Below, piece by piece: positions 41,465-54,300 of a stretch of 64,000 bases of DNA. The stretch is from NCBI RefSeq assembly GCF_964340395.1, contig NC_135551.1, positions 30,777,455-30,841,454 of the forward strand. Reading direction: 5' to 3'. Position 1 is the stretch's first letter; the number at the start of each line of letters is the position of its first letter. Under the pieces are notes generated by a model. The model made no database searches and had not been told where the DNA came from. It saw only the letters and a list, made by a program, of their open reading frames with translations. Source of the stretch: Glandiceps talaboti (lineage: Eukaryota; Hemichordata; Enteropneusta; Spengelidae). The position numbers and the translations under genes were made by a program.

Positions 41465-42016
41465 ACACACACACACACACTTATACAAACACACATCCAT
41501 ACATATATGCACTCACATGCACACACACACACACACGCACATCGACATATGCATGCATACACATGCACGCACACATATCCATACATATATGCACACTCAG
41601 AAACACACATACACACACCAACATATGCATGCATACTGTTACACATGCACGCACAGATCCATACATACATATACACACACATACATACATACATACACAC
41701 ACACATGCACGCATGCACGCACACATGCCTTCATACATCTCACATACATACATGTATGTCATGTTGCTAATGTTATATCTATTTCTTGTCTTTTTTACAG
41801 TTCATGTTTCACAAACCACTACGGCTGCTCAACTGGTTGATAATCTTACAGTTTCTTCTGATATTTTACCAGCTGTATTTGTTACTACGGTCGACATTCT
41901 GGAATCATATTATAACTTTATCACTCATGTTGTTTTCAAACTATTACATAATCTTTAAACTGCTCAGAGATCGCTTTGTGCTAAGCAGAGTGTATTCTTG
42001 TAAGGAAGAAAAGTAA
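35404..42016 (+). CDS. TMEM39A: Transmembrane protein 39 (TMEM39A/B orthologue), 8 exons, 459 aa
   Basis: Exons: 35404-35507, 37191-37410, 37995-38078, 38379-38533, 39526-39820, 40606-40790, 41263-41383, 41801-42016 (TAA). Phases agree and give 459 residues; human TMEM39A has 488. Recognised family stretches include the start [129 protein letters not shown] and [13 protein letters not shown]. The human paralogues TMEM39A and B come from a vertebrate duplication, so a single invertebrate gene is co-orthologous to both. The family is a multi-pass ER membrane protein linked to ER-to-Golgi export, autophagy control through the PtdIns4P phosphatase SAC1, and collagen secretion. Introns 1 and 4 carry minisatellites; that in intron 4 is built from the exon 4 donor. 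AATAAA at 42523 is a candidate polyadenylation signal. Confidence 0.95.
35745..36775. repeat. Diverged minisatellite in TMEM39 intron 1
   Basis: Units of about 28-35 bp built on GGTGTAGCAGTAACAAACAT plus TCAGAATCA, with TTGCAG variants and an inserted TGTTGTATTGATGATCA block. They are highly diverged at the left (35745-36240) and nearly identical at the right (36310-36770), where a block of about 118 bp is itself repeated. Divergence rising toward one edge suggests growth at the right side. Confidence 0.9.
38521..39465 (+). repeat. 37-bp minisatellite carrying the TMEM39 exon 4 splice donor, about 25 copies
   Basis: The unit TTCTTAGCATACCTGTAAGT, continuing CTTTCTACATTATTATG, starts inside exon 4: coding bases TTC TTA GCA TAC CC, then donor GTAAGT at 38534. 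Most copies keep TTAGCATACC(C/T)GTAAGT intact. The first six or so have TTTGCTTACATT after the donor, later ones TCTTTCTACATT. The array fills most of intron 4 and decays at 39430-39465. Confidence 0.96.
40421..40461. repeat. (TTGA)n tetranucleotide
   Basis: About ten units of GATT/TTGA in TMEM39 intron 5, following TTTTGGCGCTATGTAAAATC. GCGCTATGTAAA followed by a tetranucleotide tail is a common ending of LINE 3' regions, so a truncated LINE end here is possible. Confidence 0.75.
41416..41760. repeat. (CA)n and degenerate CATA/CACA array in TMEM39 intron 7
   Basis: (CA)n at 41424-41480 passes into about 280 bp of ACACATGCA / CATACATA motifs. All open frames here on both strands are repeat artefacts. 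The array ends 40 bases before exon 8. Confidence 0.95.
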
Positions 42017-43182
42017 AATTTTATTTAAAAGTAAAAGATAAACTAAGTACATTTTATGTTTATATCACATACTTATATGAATGCATTTTGTTTCTATCAC
42101 CTATGACATTTAGTGTATTGGTGTCACTTTCAGATCACACAGTCTATTTTAATCTCTTTTTTGCTAAACATGCCTCAATGTGTTCTATTCAAACCCAGTC
42201 TGTGATCTACCTTAGAAAGTAGGGATGTATAACTACAGAAATCAAGCGATCGGCAAACTAAGATAGACACAAACTAAAATTATTGTTGTTGGATTTATTA
42301 TATAAGAGGGTCTTATCGACACTTTGGTCATGTGGACCCCCCTGTAATCAAGGTTGTGGAAACTCGGAATCAGTTAAATGTGGTGCCACTCGAGGGGGAG
42401 GGGGACTCACTCTCAGAGACGCCTAAGTGTGAGAACAGGTGGCAGCAATCATGATAGTGATGGTTCAATTTGAAGTGTTTTCATTTAGAATAGAAAAAAT
42501 GGCATAGTGTCTGTTTTCAGTCAATAAAGAAACAGAATATTCACTATAAAGAAAAGAAATAGTGAGGAAATGAAAAACAACTGAAAAAAACTGTGTTACT
42601 AATCCACAACAAAATCAAATCAAATCACCACTAACACGATCGTTGCCCTCTATGTTTGATATCAACATGTTACACCACTAGTTTTAGTTTGTTTCTATCT
42701 TATGATGACCATAGTTTGATTTCTGGGGTAGTATCAACTCTAAAATACTAGGACTAAATGAATCAGTCAGTGTATACTTGAGGCGATTTTAGTTTCAATG
42801 TTGTTAACTTTGTATTTTGACTGAATGTGATAAGGTTTGATTTCATTATTTACAATGGAAGACAGTTCAGTTGAAACAAATTGTTGTCTGGCTAAACAAA
42901 TATCCCGTTGCAATACACACAGGGTTGCTTTGGTGTTTCACTATTAAATAGGAAATGACATTTCTTAGACACCCTCGGACAACTCCAAATTATTGTAGGG
43001 GTGCCATACACAGTTGAGATGTAGAAGCAAACAAGTAATCATGCTGATTATCAGTTGGAAAGTAAATAACTGAAACCATCAAATCCATGATTGTGTATAT
43101 TTATCGGCAGAAGCCAGTTTCTACTGCACTGTGAAAGAAGAGCAATGCTCATCACTTTTCAATGTGACTGGGTAAACGATCC

Positions 43183-43184
<2 letters not shown>

Positions 43185-43257
<73 letters not shown>

Positions 43258-43343
43258 AGTGTGTGGTTGTGCGCACGTGCATTGTGCAGGCATTTGTGTG
43301 TGTGTGTGTCAGTGTGTGTGCGTGCGCGTGCATTGTGCATGCA

Positions 43344-43411
<68 letters not shown>
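43185..43411. repeat. (GT)n microsatellite with an internal duplicated insert
   Basis: Three GT blocks (43185-43256, 43290-43312, 43345-43408) are separated by two related inserts around GCGCACGTGCATTGTGCAGG and GCGCGTGCATTGTGCATGCA, showing that a GT-plus-insert block was duplicated. Confidence 0.93.
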
Positions 43412-43416
<5 letters not shown>

Positions 43417-44159
43417 GTGATTGTAGTCTCTGGTATTGTTAGTCTAGAGTTGAAATGTGTCTATACTTAAACACACTGTGCCCTATGAGAGAAAACACCA
43501 TGGCAACCCAATTCAGACTATAATGTTACTACAGTTTATTGTGTCACCTGACAATTATCTTATAAACATTGCTAAATCTCAAATGTAAGATTTTTGTTGA
43601 ACCAGAGAATAAAATGTCACAATGTTTGTAAGATTTTTGTTCAGACAGGCAATGTTTTGTTTCAAGTCAACTGGCTGCCATTGTAATGATTGTTGCAGGA
43701 TCTGCTGATGGCTGGCAATGACTGTATACTTTAGTATTAGTTACCTTGACTTTCAGGACGGTGTACGGTGTATCTTACCTTGACTTTCAGTGTACAATGT
43801 ATCTTACTCTTTGTCAATAAAGGTCAAATACATTTTCAAGCAAATTATCTGACTTGATCTGTTCATAAGGTGAAAGTGTGTGTGTATTTCCAATTTTATA
43901 AATGTAGCTGCGAAGATGAGGAATGGATATATTATCAAAAAAGGTGAAATTGGTGAATAGAGAAATTAGGAGTAAGTTGATATATTATTGAAAGATGTCA
44001 TGCAAAGATGAGGACTTGATATTTTGATAAGCAAATTGGGATGGATTCAATATGGAAAGACGCAACATTTTGTGAATAGAAAAATAGGGAAAAGTATTTT
44101 TAAAAGATATGACATTGGGATTTTGGAAAGATGAAGAATTTTATATGTAGAGAAAAATG

Positions 44160-44402
44160 CAATCTGATTAAAATCTGATGTAGATGTCAGCTAATCATTC
44201 ATTGCTTTTTTACCTTAGTTATTTAGCTTGAATTGACCTTCGTAGTACATGTTTACATTTTTAGCCTGATCGCCTCCTCTACAATTGTAGGTCAGGCTAA
44301 AAAATGTAAATATGTACAAAGAAGGTCAATTCAGGCAAAATAACGAAGGTAAAATAACAATGAACGATTAGCCGACATCTACATCAGATTTTAATCAGAT
44401 TG
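44160..44402. mobile_element. Foldback / MITE-like element, 243 bp inverted repeat
   Basis: The ends AATCTGATTAAAATCTGATG (44161) and CATCAGATTTTAATCAGATT (44382-44401) are exact reverse complements. The arms pair through most of their length (TAGATGTC / GACATCTA; CCTTAGTTATTT / AAATAACGAAGG; TGAATTGACCTTC / GAAGGTCAATTCA; ACATTTTTAGCCTGA / TCAGGCTAAAAAATGT) around a loop of about 25 bases near 44281. It has no coding sequence. A lone end occurs at 20118. Confidence 0.85.
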
Positions 44403-45380
44403 AGAAAATTGTCAAATTGATATATTGAGGAAAATCAACAAGAACTCATAAAAAGAGTCGCTCTACATCTTTAAACTGCTACACCACAACTACAATATTA
44501 GTATTCCTATGTACCCCTAACATGCTTCACATTCAGTTTGTTTTTGACAGGAATTTTTTAATTTTTTAATATTTGTTGTGTCTTTTCAAATTTCAACTTG
44601 AAGCAGTGGGATTTTCCTATTTTTAGAATGTTATTAAATACTACATGAACATTTATATAATAAACGTCCATGAAAATATCTAATTGTGTTTAGATTTTTC
44701 ATAAGACTATATATGTGTATACGTGTATATGGTCTGTGTCTCGTCTAACAAATCTGTCAAGAACATTATTTTGGGAGATTATACATAACGCCCTCTACGA
44801 CATTAGAAAAACCCGTAATTAATTGTAACCTTTGACCTAATTGTACTTCCGCTATTATCAACAAAACAATTCACATGTAGATCCTTAACGTATACGTTAC
44901 ATTTTTATTTGGAACATCTGATCTGGACCGTCTTAGCCAGCAGTCTGCGAGTAGAACGAATCTCATAATGTTATGCCATCGATTATGAGAGATTACAGCT
45001 AGGTTAGTGGCTTTCTTAGAAGCAACATCGTCATAATTCGGTAAGACGTATGAAAATCGACATAGTTCTGTTGTTTCTTGTTAGGTGATATTGAATAAAT
45101 TGATATATTTAGTATTTGTCTACAAGACAAAGGCAAACACAATTTACATGTTTTGATTATATGTGTATTTTTCAGAAAATCTTTAAACATCTGTCACGAA
45201 TTATGAACGAGATGGCAACAAACGAGATACGTGTTGTTTATATCTGATGTCTCGGACATCTTGGATGGGAGACTATAACGAATCCATTCATAATTTCTTA
45301 TCGTGAACTGAACGAGAAAGTAAAAGAGGCCTTTGACAGGGGAACCATCAGATTGGCTTCGTCTCTCTCTCCCCCAGACA

Positions 45381-48300
45381 ATGCATGCTGTATTAGAAGA
45401 TAATCCTGCTGCGAGGAGTGATTGTCCAATATTGTCATTATCATGGAAAGGAACAGTGCCGGGAAGCGAAAAAGACAAAAGTTACACTCGGAAACGTTGC
45501 TATACCGAAGGTTGGCTGGCCAGTGGCAATGCTAAAGGCATTGTTGGTGCTACGTTTACCACTTGTCATTGTAAAAAGGAATTCGTGGTACCAAGTAGAA
45601 CAAATTTCAATCTGAGAGGTCACAATTCAGAGGTATGTTATAATATTATAAAAGAGAGAGAGAATTTAAAAAAACAACCCAAAAAATGTAATATTTGATT
45701 CTCAACAGTATATACACTGTATGGGTTAATTCAACAAATCTTCCCTTTTATTTAGTGAACACCTTGCAGGTAACTCATGGAATACTTTTTTCTTCAACTC
45801 CAGAGTAACAATAACAGAGCCACAACACACATAAAGCAGCAGATGATAAATGACTCAGCCTCGGTACTCAAGGTATCAAAGTGGCACAAGCTGAGTTTTT
45901 GAGCTGCTTGTCATAAATTAAAATACTTACATAAACCTTGATAAAACCGTTGGTGGAGGGTCTATGATAAAACTACTGATGCATGCCCTCTATGTCATTA
46001 CAATTGTTTTCTGGCATTGTTAGAACAGTTGATTGCATAGTATGTATTTACTCAACATTTTTGATACGTACAATAAATTATGTCACTGGATATTATATAA
46101 GCTATACCTTAGTACCAGGTTTGAGTTCAGTCAATTGCATTTGATAGTCCAGTATAATTCAGTAACTAGAATACTGAAAATACCTTTTAAATATGCAGCA
46201 AGAAATATTCTCAAAGAAAATGTATAATGTCAGCTTGTGCAATTTATAGTTAGTTGTGGTTCATTATTTATGCTACAATACCATTGTTGCTATCTTTAAC
46301 ATTGACAGGTTGTGCTTGTCAGTTGGAATGAACCTTTTCAGAAGATGGCAACATGTGATGCCAATGGTGTCATCTTTGTGTGGATCAAATATGAAGGCAG
46401 ATGGTCTATAGAGCTGGTCAATGATAGGTCATGTCAGGTTGGTCTATCTATCTATAGTACAGCATGTCTAAATATTTCATATTTGATTTTCATAATGCTG
46501 TATACCAGGCACAGCACATTTTCAGGGTCATGGTCTGTATTTTTTCCAAGTTGATTCTTAAATTGTAAGAACTGGTATACATTATTGTGAGCTAGAGTAT
46601 GTCAATGATAAATCATATCAGTTATGTCTGTCTAACCATAGACCCAGGGTCTGTGGTCTAACTATTCACTGATATGTCTATCTAACCATAGACCCAGGGT
46701 CTGTGGTCTAACCATTCACTGATATGTCTGTCTAACCATAGACCCAGGGTCTGTGGTCTAACTATTCACTGATATGTCTATCTAACCATAGACCCAGGGT
46801 CTGTGGTCTAACCATTCACTGATATGTCTATCTAACCATAGATCTAGTGTCTATGGTCTAACTATTCACTGATATGTCTATCTAACCATAGACCCAGGGT
46901 CTGTGGTCTAACTATTCACTGATATGTCTATCTAACCATAGACCACCAGGGTCTGTGGTCTAACTATTCACTGATATGTCTATCTAACCATAGATCCAGG
47001 GTCTATGGTCTAACTATTCACTGATATGTCTATCTAACCATAGACCTAGGGTCTGTGGTCTAACTATTCACTGGTATGGCTAACCATAGATCCAGGGTCT
47101 ATGGTCTAACTATTCACTGATATGTCTATCTAACCATAGATCCAGGGTCTATGGTCTAACTATTCACTGGTATGTCTGTCTAACCATAGATCTAGGGTCT
47201 ATGGTCTAACTATTCACTGATATGGCTATCTAACCATAGATCCAGGGTCTATGGTCTAACTATTCGCTGATATGCCAATGATAAATCATATCAGTATGTC
47301 TGTCTAACCATAGATCCAGGGTCTATGGTCTAACTATTCACTGGTATGTCTAACCATAGACCCAGGGTCTATGGTCTAACTATTCACTGATATGTCTGTC
47401 TAACCATATGTCTGTAATCAGTGTTCTCAACTCATTCTGTATTATTTTTTATTTTTCAGGTTTGTGACTTTGGATGGAGTCATGATGGTCGTATGGCACT
47501 AATCTGCTACAAAGATGGTTTTGTCTTAGTGGGATCAGTTGCAGGACAACGTTATTGGTCGTCCATGTTGAATTTAGAAAGTAAATTATTGTGTGGAGCA
47601 TGGACACCAGATGATAAGCAGGTAGGTGACTTGGCGGTTAAATAGTTTGACTACAAAGTACAAGCAGGTAGGTGACTTGGCGGTTAAATAGTTTGACTAC
47701 AAGCAGGTAGGTGACTTGGCGGTTAAATAGTTTGACTACAAGCAGGTAGGTGACTTGGCAGTTAAATAGTTTGACTACAAGCAGGTAGGTGACTTGGCAG
47801 TTAAATACTTTGACTACAAAGTACAAGCAGGTAGGTGACTTGGCGGTTAAATAGTTTGACTACAAAGTACAAGCAGGTAGGTGACTTGGCGGTTAAATAG
47901 TTTGACTACAAGCAGGTAGGTGACTTGGCAGTTAAATAGTTTGACTACAAACAGGTAGGTGACTTGGCAGTTAAAGAGTTTGACTATAAGCAGGTAGGTG
48001 ACTTGGCGGTTAAATAGTTTGACTACAAAGTACAAGCAGGTAGGTGACTTGGCGGTTAAATAGTTTGACTACAAGCAGGTAGGTGACTTGGCGGTTAAAT
48101 AGTTTGACTACAAAGTACAAGCAGGTAGGTGACTTGGCGGTTAAATAGTTTGACTACAAAGTACAAGCAGGTAGGTGACTTGGCGGTTAAATAGTTTGAC
48201 TACAAGCAGGTAGGTGACTTGGCAGTTAAATAGTTTGACTACAAACAGGTAGGTGACTTGGCAGTTAAAGAGTTTGACTACAAGCAGGTAGGTGACTTGG

Positions 48301-51300
48301 CGGTTAAATAGTTTGACTACAAAGTACAAGCAGGTAGGTGACTTGGCGGTTAAATAGTTTGACTACAAGCAGGTAGGTGACTTGGCGGTTAAATAGTTTG
48401 ACTACAAAGTACAAGCAGGTAGGTGACTTGGCGGTTAAATAGTTTGACTACAAGCAGGTAGGTGACTTGGCGGTTAAATAGTTTGACTACAAAGTACAAG
48501 CAGGTAGGTGACTTGGCGGTTAAATAGTTTGACTACAAGCAGGTAGGTGACTTGGCGGTTAAATAGTTTGACTACAAAGTACAAGCAGGTAGGTGACTTG
48601 GCGGTTAAATAGTTTGACTACAAGCAGGTAGGTGACTTGGCAGTTAAATAGTTTGACTACAAGCAGGTAGGTGACTTGGCAGTTAAATAGTTTGACTACA
48701 AGCAGGTAGGTGACTTGGCGGTTAAATAGTTTGACTACAAGCAGGTAGGTGACTTGGCGGTTAAATAGTTTGACTACAAAGTACAAGCAGGTAGGTGACT
48801 TGGCAGTTAAATAGTTTGACTACAAGCAGGTAGGTGACTTGGCGGTTAAATAGTTTGACTACAAAGTACAAGCAGGTAGGTGACTTGGCAGTTAAATAGT
48901 TTGACTACAAAGTACAAGCAGGTAGGTGACTTGGCAGTTAAATAGTTTGACTACAAAGTACAAGCAGGTAGGTGACTTGGCAGTTAAATAGTTTGACTAC
49001 AAAGTACAAGCAGGTAGGTGACTTGGCAGTTAAATAGTTTGACTACAAAGTACAAGCAGGTAGGTGACTTGGCAGTTAAATAGTTTGACTACAAAGTACA
49101 AGCAGGTAGGTGACTTGGCAGTTAAATAGTTTGACTACAAAGTACAAGCAGGTAGGTGACTTGGCAGTTAAATAGTTTGACTACAAAGTACAAGCAGGTA
49201 GGTGACTTGGCAGTTAAATAGTTTGACTACAAACAGGTAGGTGACTTGGCAGTTAAATAGTTTGACTATAAGCAGGTAGGTGACTTGGCAGTTAAATAGT
49301 TTGACTATAAGCAGGTAGGTGACTTGGCAGTTAAATAGTTTGACTACAAGCAGGTAGGTGACTTGGCAGTTAAATAGTTTGACTATAAGCAGGTAGGTGA
49401 CTTGGTGGTTAAATAGTTTGACTACAAACAGGTAGGTGACTTGGCAGTTAAATAGTTTGACTATAAGCAGGTAGGTGACTTGGCAGTTAAATAGTTTGAC
49501 TACAAACAGGTAGGTGACTTGGCAGTTAAATAGTTTGACTATAAGCAGGTAGGTGACTTGGTGGTTAAATAGTTTGACTACAAACAGGTAGGTGACTTGG
49601 CAGTTAAATAGTTTGACTATAAGCAGGTAGGTGACTTGGCAGTTAAATAGTTTGACTACAAACAGGTAGGTGACTTGGCAGTTAAATAGTTTGACTATAA
49701 GCAGGTAGGTGACTTGGTGGTTAAATACTTTGACTACAAGCAGGTAGGTGACTTGGTGGTTAAATACTTTGACTACAAACAGGTAGGTGACTTGGTGGTT
49801 AAATACTTTGACTACAAGCAGGTAGGTGACTTGGTGGTTAAATAGTTTGACTACAAACAGGTAGGTGACTTGGCAGTTAAATAGTTTGACTACAAGCAGG
49901 TAGGTGACTTGGCAGTTAAATACTTTGACTACAAAGTACTTTAAGCCAAGATATTTTCTCTACTAAAATGTTAGTCTTCAGCTACGTCTCAAGACTATAA
50001 TTTTTCCTAATTACCAGACCAGTATATTGTGTTCATGTACAAGAAGGCATTTTAGTCAGACTCTATTTATTTTTGTGTTTATGTTGTCCATGGAAATTAG
50101 TGAAAATAAGTCTTCAGCAAAAATTTCCAGGTTTTTATATAGTATTTGTACGAAAATGAATGATATTATGTAGTTTACATAGAGATAGTTTGAAACCAAA
50201 GTATTTGTACAAGAACGAATTCTATGTGCATGTTAGACATAAACAGAGTAAGAAATTATTGAAAGTAATTCCTTTATCTCATTGAATTTCTGGCTCTGTG
50301 AGTCACACACTCTTGTATGTTAGGAACAGGAACAAGCTTTCATATGACAAAATTTGAAGATATACTAAGAACTTTGATTTTCATGGATATTTTCTGAGGC
50401 ACATTGTAATGTGAAAGTGAATGGATATTGGTCTCTGAGACACATTGTAATGTGAAAGTGAATGGATATTGGTCTCTGAGACACATTGTAATGTGAAATT
50501 GAATGGATATTGGTCTCTGAGACACATTGTAATGTGAAAGTGAATGGATATTGGTCTCTGAGACACATTGTAATGTGAAAGTGAATGGATATTGGTCTCT
50601 GAGACACATTGTAATGTGAAAGTGAATGGATATTGGTCTCTGAGACACATTGTAATGTGAAAGTGAATGGATATTGGTCTCTGAGACACATTGTAATGTG
50701 AAATTGAATGGATATTGGTCTCTGAGACACATTGTAATGTGAAAGTGAATGGATATTGGTCTTTGAGACACATTGTAATGTGAAAGTGAATGGATATTGG
50801 TCTCTGAGGCTCATTGTAATGTGAAAGTGAATGGATATTGGTCTCTGAGGCTCATTGTAATGTGAAAGTGAATGGATATTGGTCTCTGAGACACATTGTA
50901 ATGTGAAATTGAATGGATATTGGTCTCTGAGACACATTGTAATGTGAAAGTGAATGGATATTGGTCTCTGAGTTTGAAACATCACACTTGATATTACCAG
51001 TACAAGAGCGAGCAGAATTCAAAATTCTCTGCTTAACATTCAGAGTCCTTCATGGTTTTGCATCTAGCTATCTTAATCAGTTACGAAATTTACTTGCACC
51101 AATCACTCAGCAATACTGCTTATTATGGTGACATAGCATTTTCAATTTGTGCTCCACACTTGTGGAATGCTCTGCCATCGTATCTGCAGAGTGTCACTAC
51201 ATTCCAGACATTTAAATCAGGTCTTAAGACCTATTTCTTCAATAAGACTTTTGCTTGAGTCTGTTTTTGTACTCGTTTTTCTGTGCTTTGTAAAGCGCAT

Positions 51301-54300
51301 TGTGATAGTTTTATGGAATGCATTGTTGTTATTATTTTTAAGGTGCTGTTTGGTACATCCAGTGGTCAAATTATTGTGATGGATATACATGGTGCTATGA
51401 TAACACAGTGTACATTAGCTGAAAATCGTGAAATTCAATCCATTACTTGGTCCTGTGAAAAGTTCCGGATGGCTAATGTAACCGATAGCGACAGTGAAGA
51501 AACACATGACAAGAAACGGAAAAGTAAGGAATGGAAATTAGCCATCTTTTGATTTGTGTCTAAAGTATGGCCAATATACCACAGGTTGTGTCTACAGTAT
51601 GGCCAACATACCACAGGTTGTGTCTACAGTATGGCCAATATACCACAGGTTGCTCTATAGCATGGCCAACATACCACAGGTTGTGTCTGCAGTATTGCCA
51701 ACATCCATACAATAAAATCAATTTCTTTGTAGCACAGTGGCGAGTGAGTGCAGCATTGTCCCCTCTACAAAATCAGAATTAAATTGAATCATCTACTCAC
51801 TGTACAGATTTTACAAAGATTTGACACTGGGGAACAAAGTGGGATATCTGATAAAACTTGTGTAGATACATGTAATGTGCTCAGTAGGACAAACATTGTT
51901 CATTTAGGATGAAACCCCCCCCCCCCCCCCCTCCACTAAACGAACGTGCACAAGTGCAACACTGACACGTTATATATGATGTAAACTAAAATTGTAACAG
52001 TCACACCGCTATGATTGATGCAGTGTAAAAACATGATGGTAAACACATTAAAATGCTACCGGAAACCCAGCACTGTATTGTGTGTGTGTGTGGGGGGGGG
52101 GGGGGGGGGGAGTGTCTACCACTCTTAGCAAACTACTGCATGGATGTTGGGTGTAGATGAATTAATGAAATGTATGACATACAACATACAAATACATAAC
52201 ATACCTTCAGCTAATTAACTTGGTTTGACTTGCTATTTATCTTTGTAGGTGATGGTGGAAAAAAAAGAAGTCGCAAGAAAGGTAACGTGATGGCTATTGA
52301 TCTTGGGGATGGACTTCTTCAACTCATGAAAGCTTATGATGATGTATCACCAGTAATGATACGCCTCCAACTCACAGGTAATCAACCTTTGACCTTATAT
52401 AATAACCTTTGACCTTACAAATTAATTTTAGTTGCTGGAAACACTTTCTGGAGTATCATCAAGATACTAGTAGCTATCTGTGCAGAGCCATATAATTATT
52501 GACAATGAGCTTGTGATTGAAATGTCCTTTTTAACTTTTAGTACTTGCTGGTTTTTATGACTTTAACACTTCCAACATTTCCTACGATGTAAGGATGTGT
52601 GTACTGGAAACAGAATTTCGATCCACACTTGTTCAGCTGTTAGACTGACATATCAGCAGTTGTGGGTGCAATCTAATGTCCCTTTCCAGGCTGGTAAGCC
52701 CTGACCAATGATGTCATTACAGTGTAACCTTCTGTATATGTAGAAAAGGTTTTAAAAAGTGAGCCCCACCCCCAACTTATTCGTGATCAGATCAAGAACA
52801 CTTATTAATGTTATGGTAATACTTTAGAACTAGAATTAACATAGATCTGTCTTCAATGAAGGCTTACACTTCTTGTTACTTGATATAGAATTTTGTCACC
52901 TAAGATGTAATAGAAGTAACAATTATTCGACTTCTTATCAACACATTACTTCTGCTTCTTGCATGCATCAGTGATGCGTGAGGGAGAGAGGAGTTATCAA
53001 TTCATGTTTATGCAAATTGTATGTAAATGATATGCAAATCAGCATGCACATTTAGCCAACATGCTTAACTCCAAGTCTGAGGAGAACACTGATTCACTAT
53101 AATATATGCATGTGAGAATAAATATATATCTAAATCTGTCTAAAATATCACAGACAAGCTTAATAAATGATCTTTGCTTGTTTAAGCCAAAACCACCTCC
53201 CAACGTTTATATATGATGTCATTATTTGTCCTTTGACATTAATTGTCCTTTGTCTTAATGCAAATGTATGCCAAAAACTGTCATTATGCCTGAATGCAAG
53301 GACTGTGAAGCAACAGAAGGTGTCAAGCCTACGGAAGGCAACCTATTCCTCTGCAACCCATGCAAAGAAAAACGTTTCCCGCCGTCAAGAATGATTCGAA
53401 AACAAGATGAACAACCAACTCAAGTCGACCTGCCATCAATTAACCAGCAGCTTGCTGATATCAATGCCAAACTGACATGTTTACCGTCTGTCCTGTCTGC
53501 CATTCAACAAATCAAGGAAATGCAAAATGAAATGTCGACGTCCCTGGAGTTCTTCAATGCCACCGTGGAAGAAATGCAAGGTACAATAGTTACACTTCAG
53601 ACAGAAAATAAACGACTACAAGAAGTAAATGAAGACCTCACAGTAAGAATGAAGAATCTGGAAAGAGAACAGGAAGAGCAGAACCAATACAGTCGGCGAG
53701 AAAACTTAGAAATCCACGGCATCCCAGAAACACCGGCCGGCAAGACTGATGACATAACATTAGCGGTGCTCCAGAAAGTCGACAAAGACATCAATATTTC
53801 AGACATTGAAGTGACTCATAGAATCGGACACTACGATACACAAAAATCAAATACCCGACCAACACCTCGACCTATCATTGTCAAGTTTGCCAGCAGGAGA
53901 AAACGAGACACAGTATACCAAGATAGAAGAAAGATTAAAGACGTTACAACAGACAAGATTGGCTTCTCTACCAAGAACAAGATCTACATTAACGAAAACC
54001 TTACAGCATTCAAACGAAACCTACAGAGGGAAGTAAATAAACGACGTAAAGAGCACGGTTACAAGTTTCTTTGGACATATAATGGGAACATTTATGTACG
54101 GAAACAGCAAGGTGCGGCTTCAATAATTATTCGGCATGAAAACGATTTGCATAAAGTTCGGTGAGTCGTCAGTACACAGTAACATTACAAGGTTTCTTGA
54201 ACTCTGAGTGTCGATGAACAGTGTTGACTCAAGTGGCTTTGCAATCTGTAGTGATAGCCACTCTGTTTCCGAATTTAATTACAAATACTCCAACAAAAAC

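Larger units (their letters stand above)
42017..45380. other. Intergenic region between TMEM39 and TULP4
   Basis: AT-rich and without a recognised gene. It contains candidate polyadenylation signals (42523, 43609, 43815), the GT array at 43185-43410 and the inverted repeat at 44160-44402. Confidence 0.65.

Noticed and set aside
41380-41958. His/Thr-rich and Cys/Val-rich frames
   Set aside because: They come from the CA/CATA array in TMEM39 intron 7 running into exon 8 in part.
47638-48786. Series of 62-75 codon minus-strand frames (VVKLFNRQVTYLL type)
   Set aside because: They are translations of the TULP4 intron 3 minisatellite.
50340-50985. 206-codon repetitive minus-strand frame (SLSHYNVSQRPISIHF type)
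   Set aside because: The 41-bp repeat is open in three frames at once, as expected for a period that is not a multiple of 3; there is no start or splice context.
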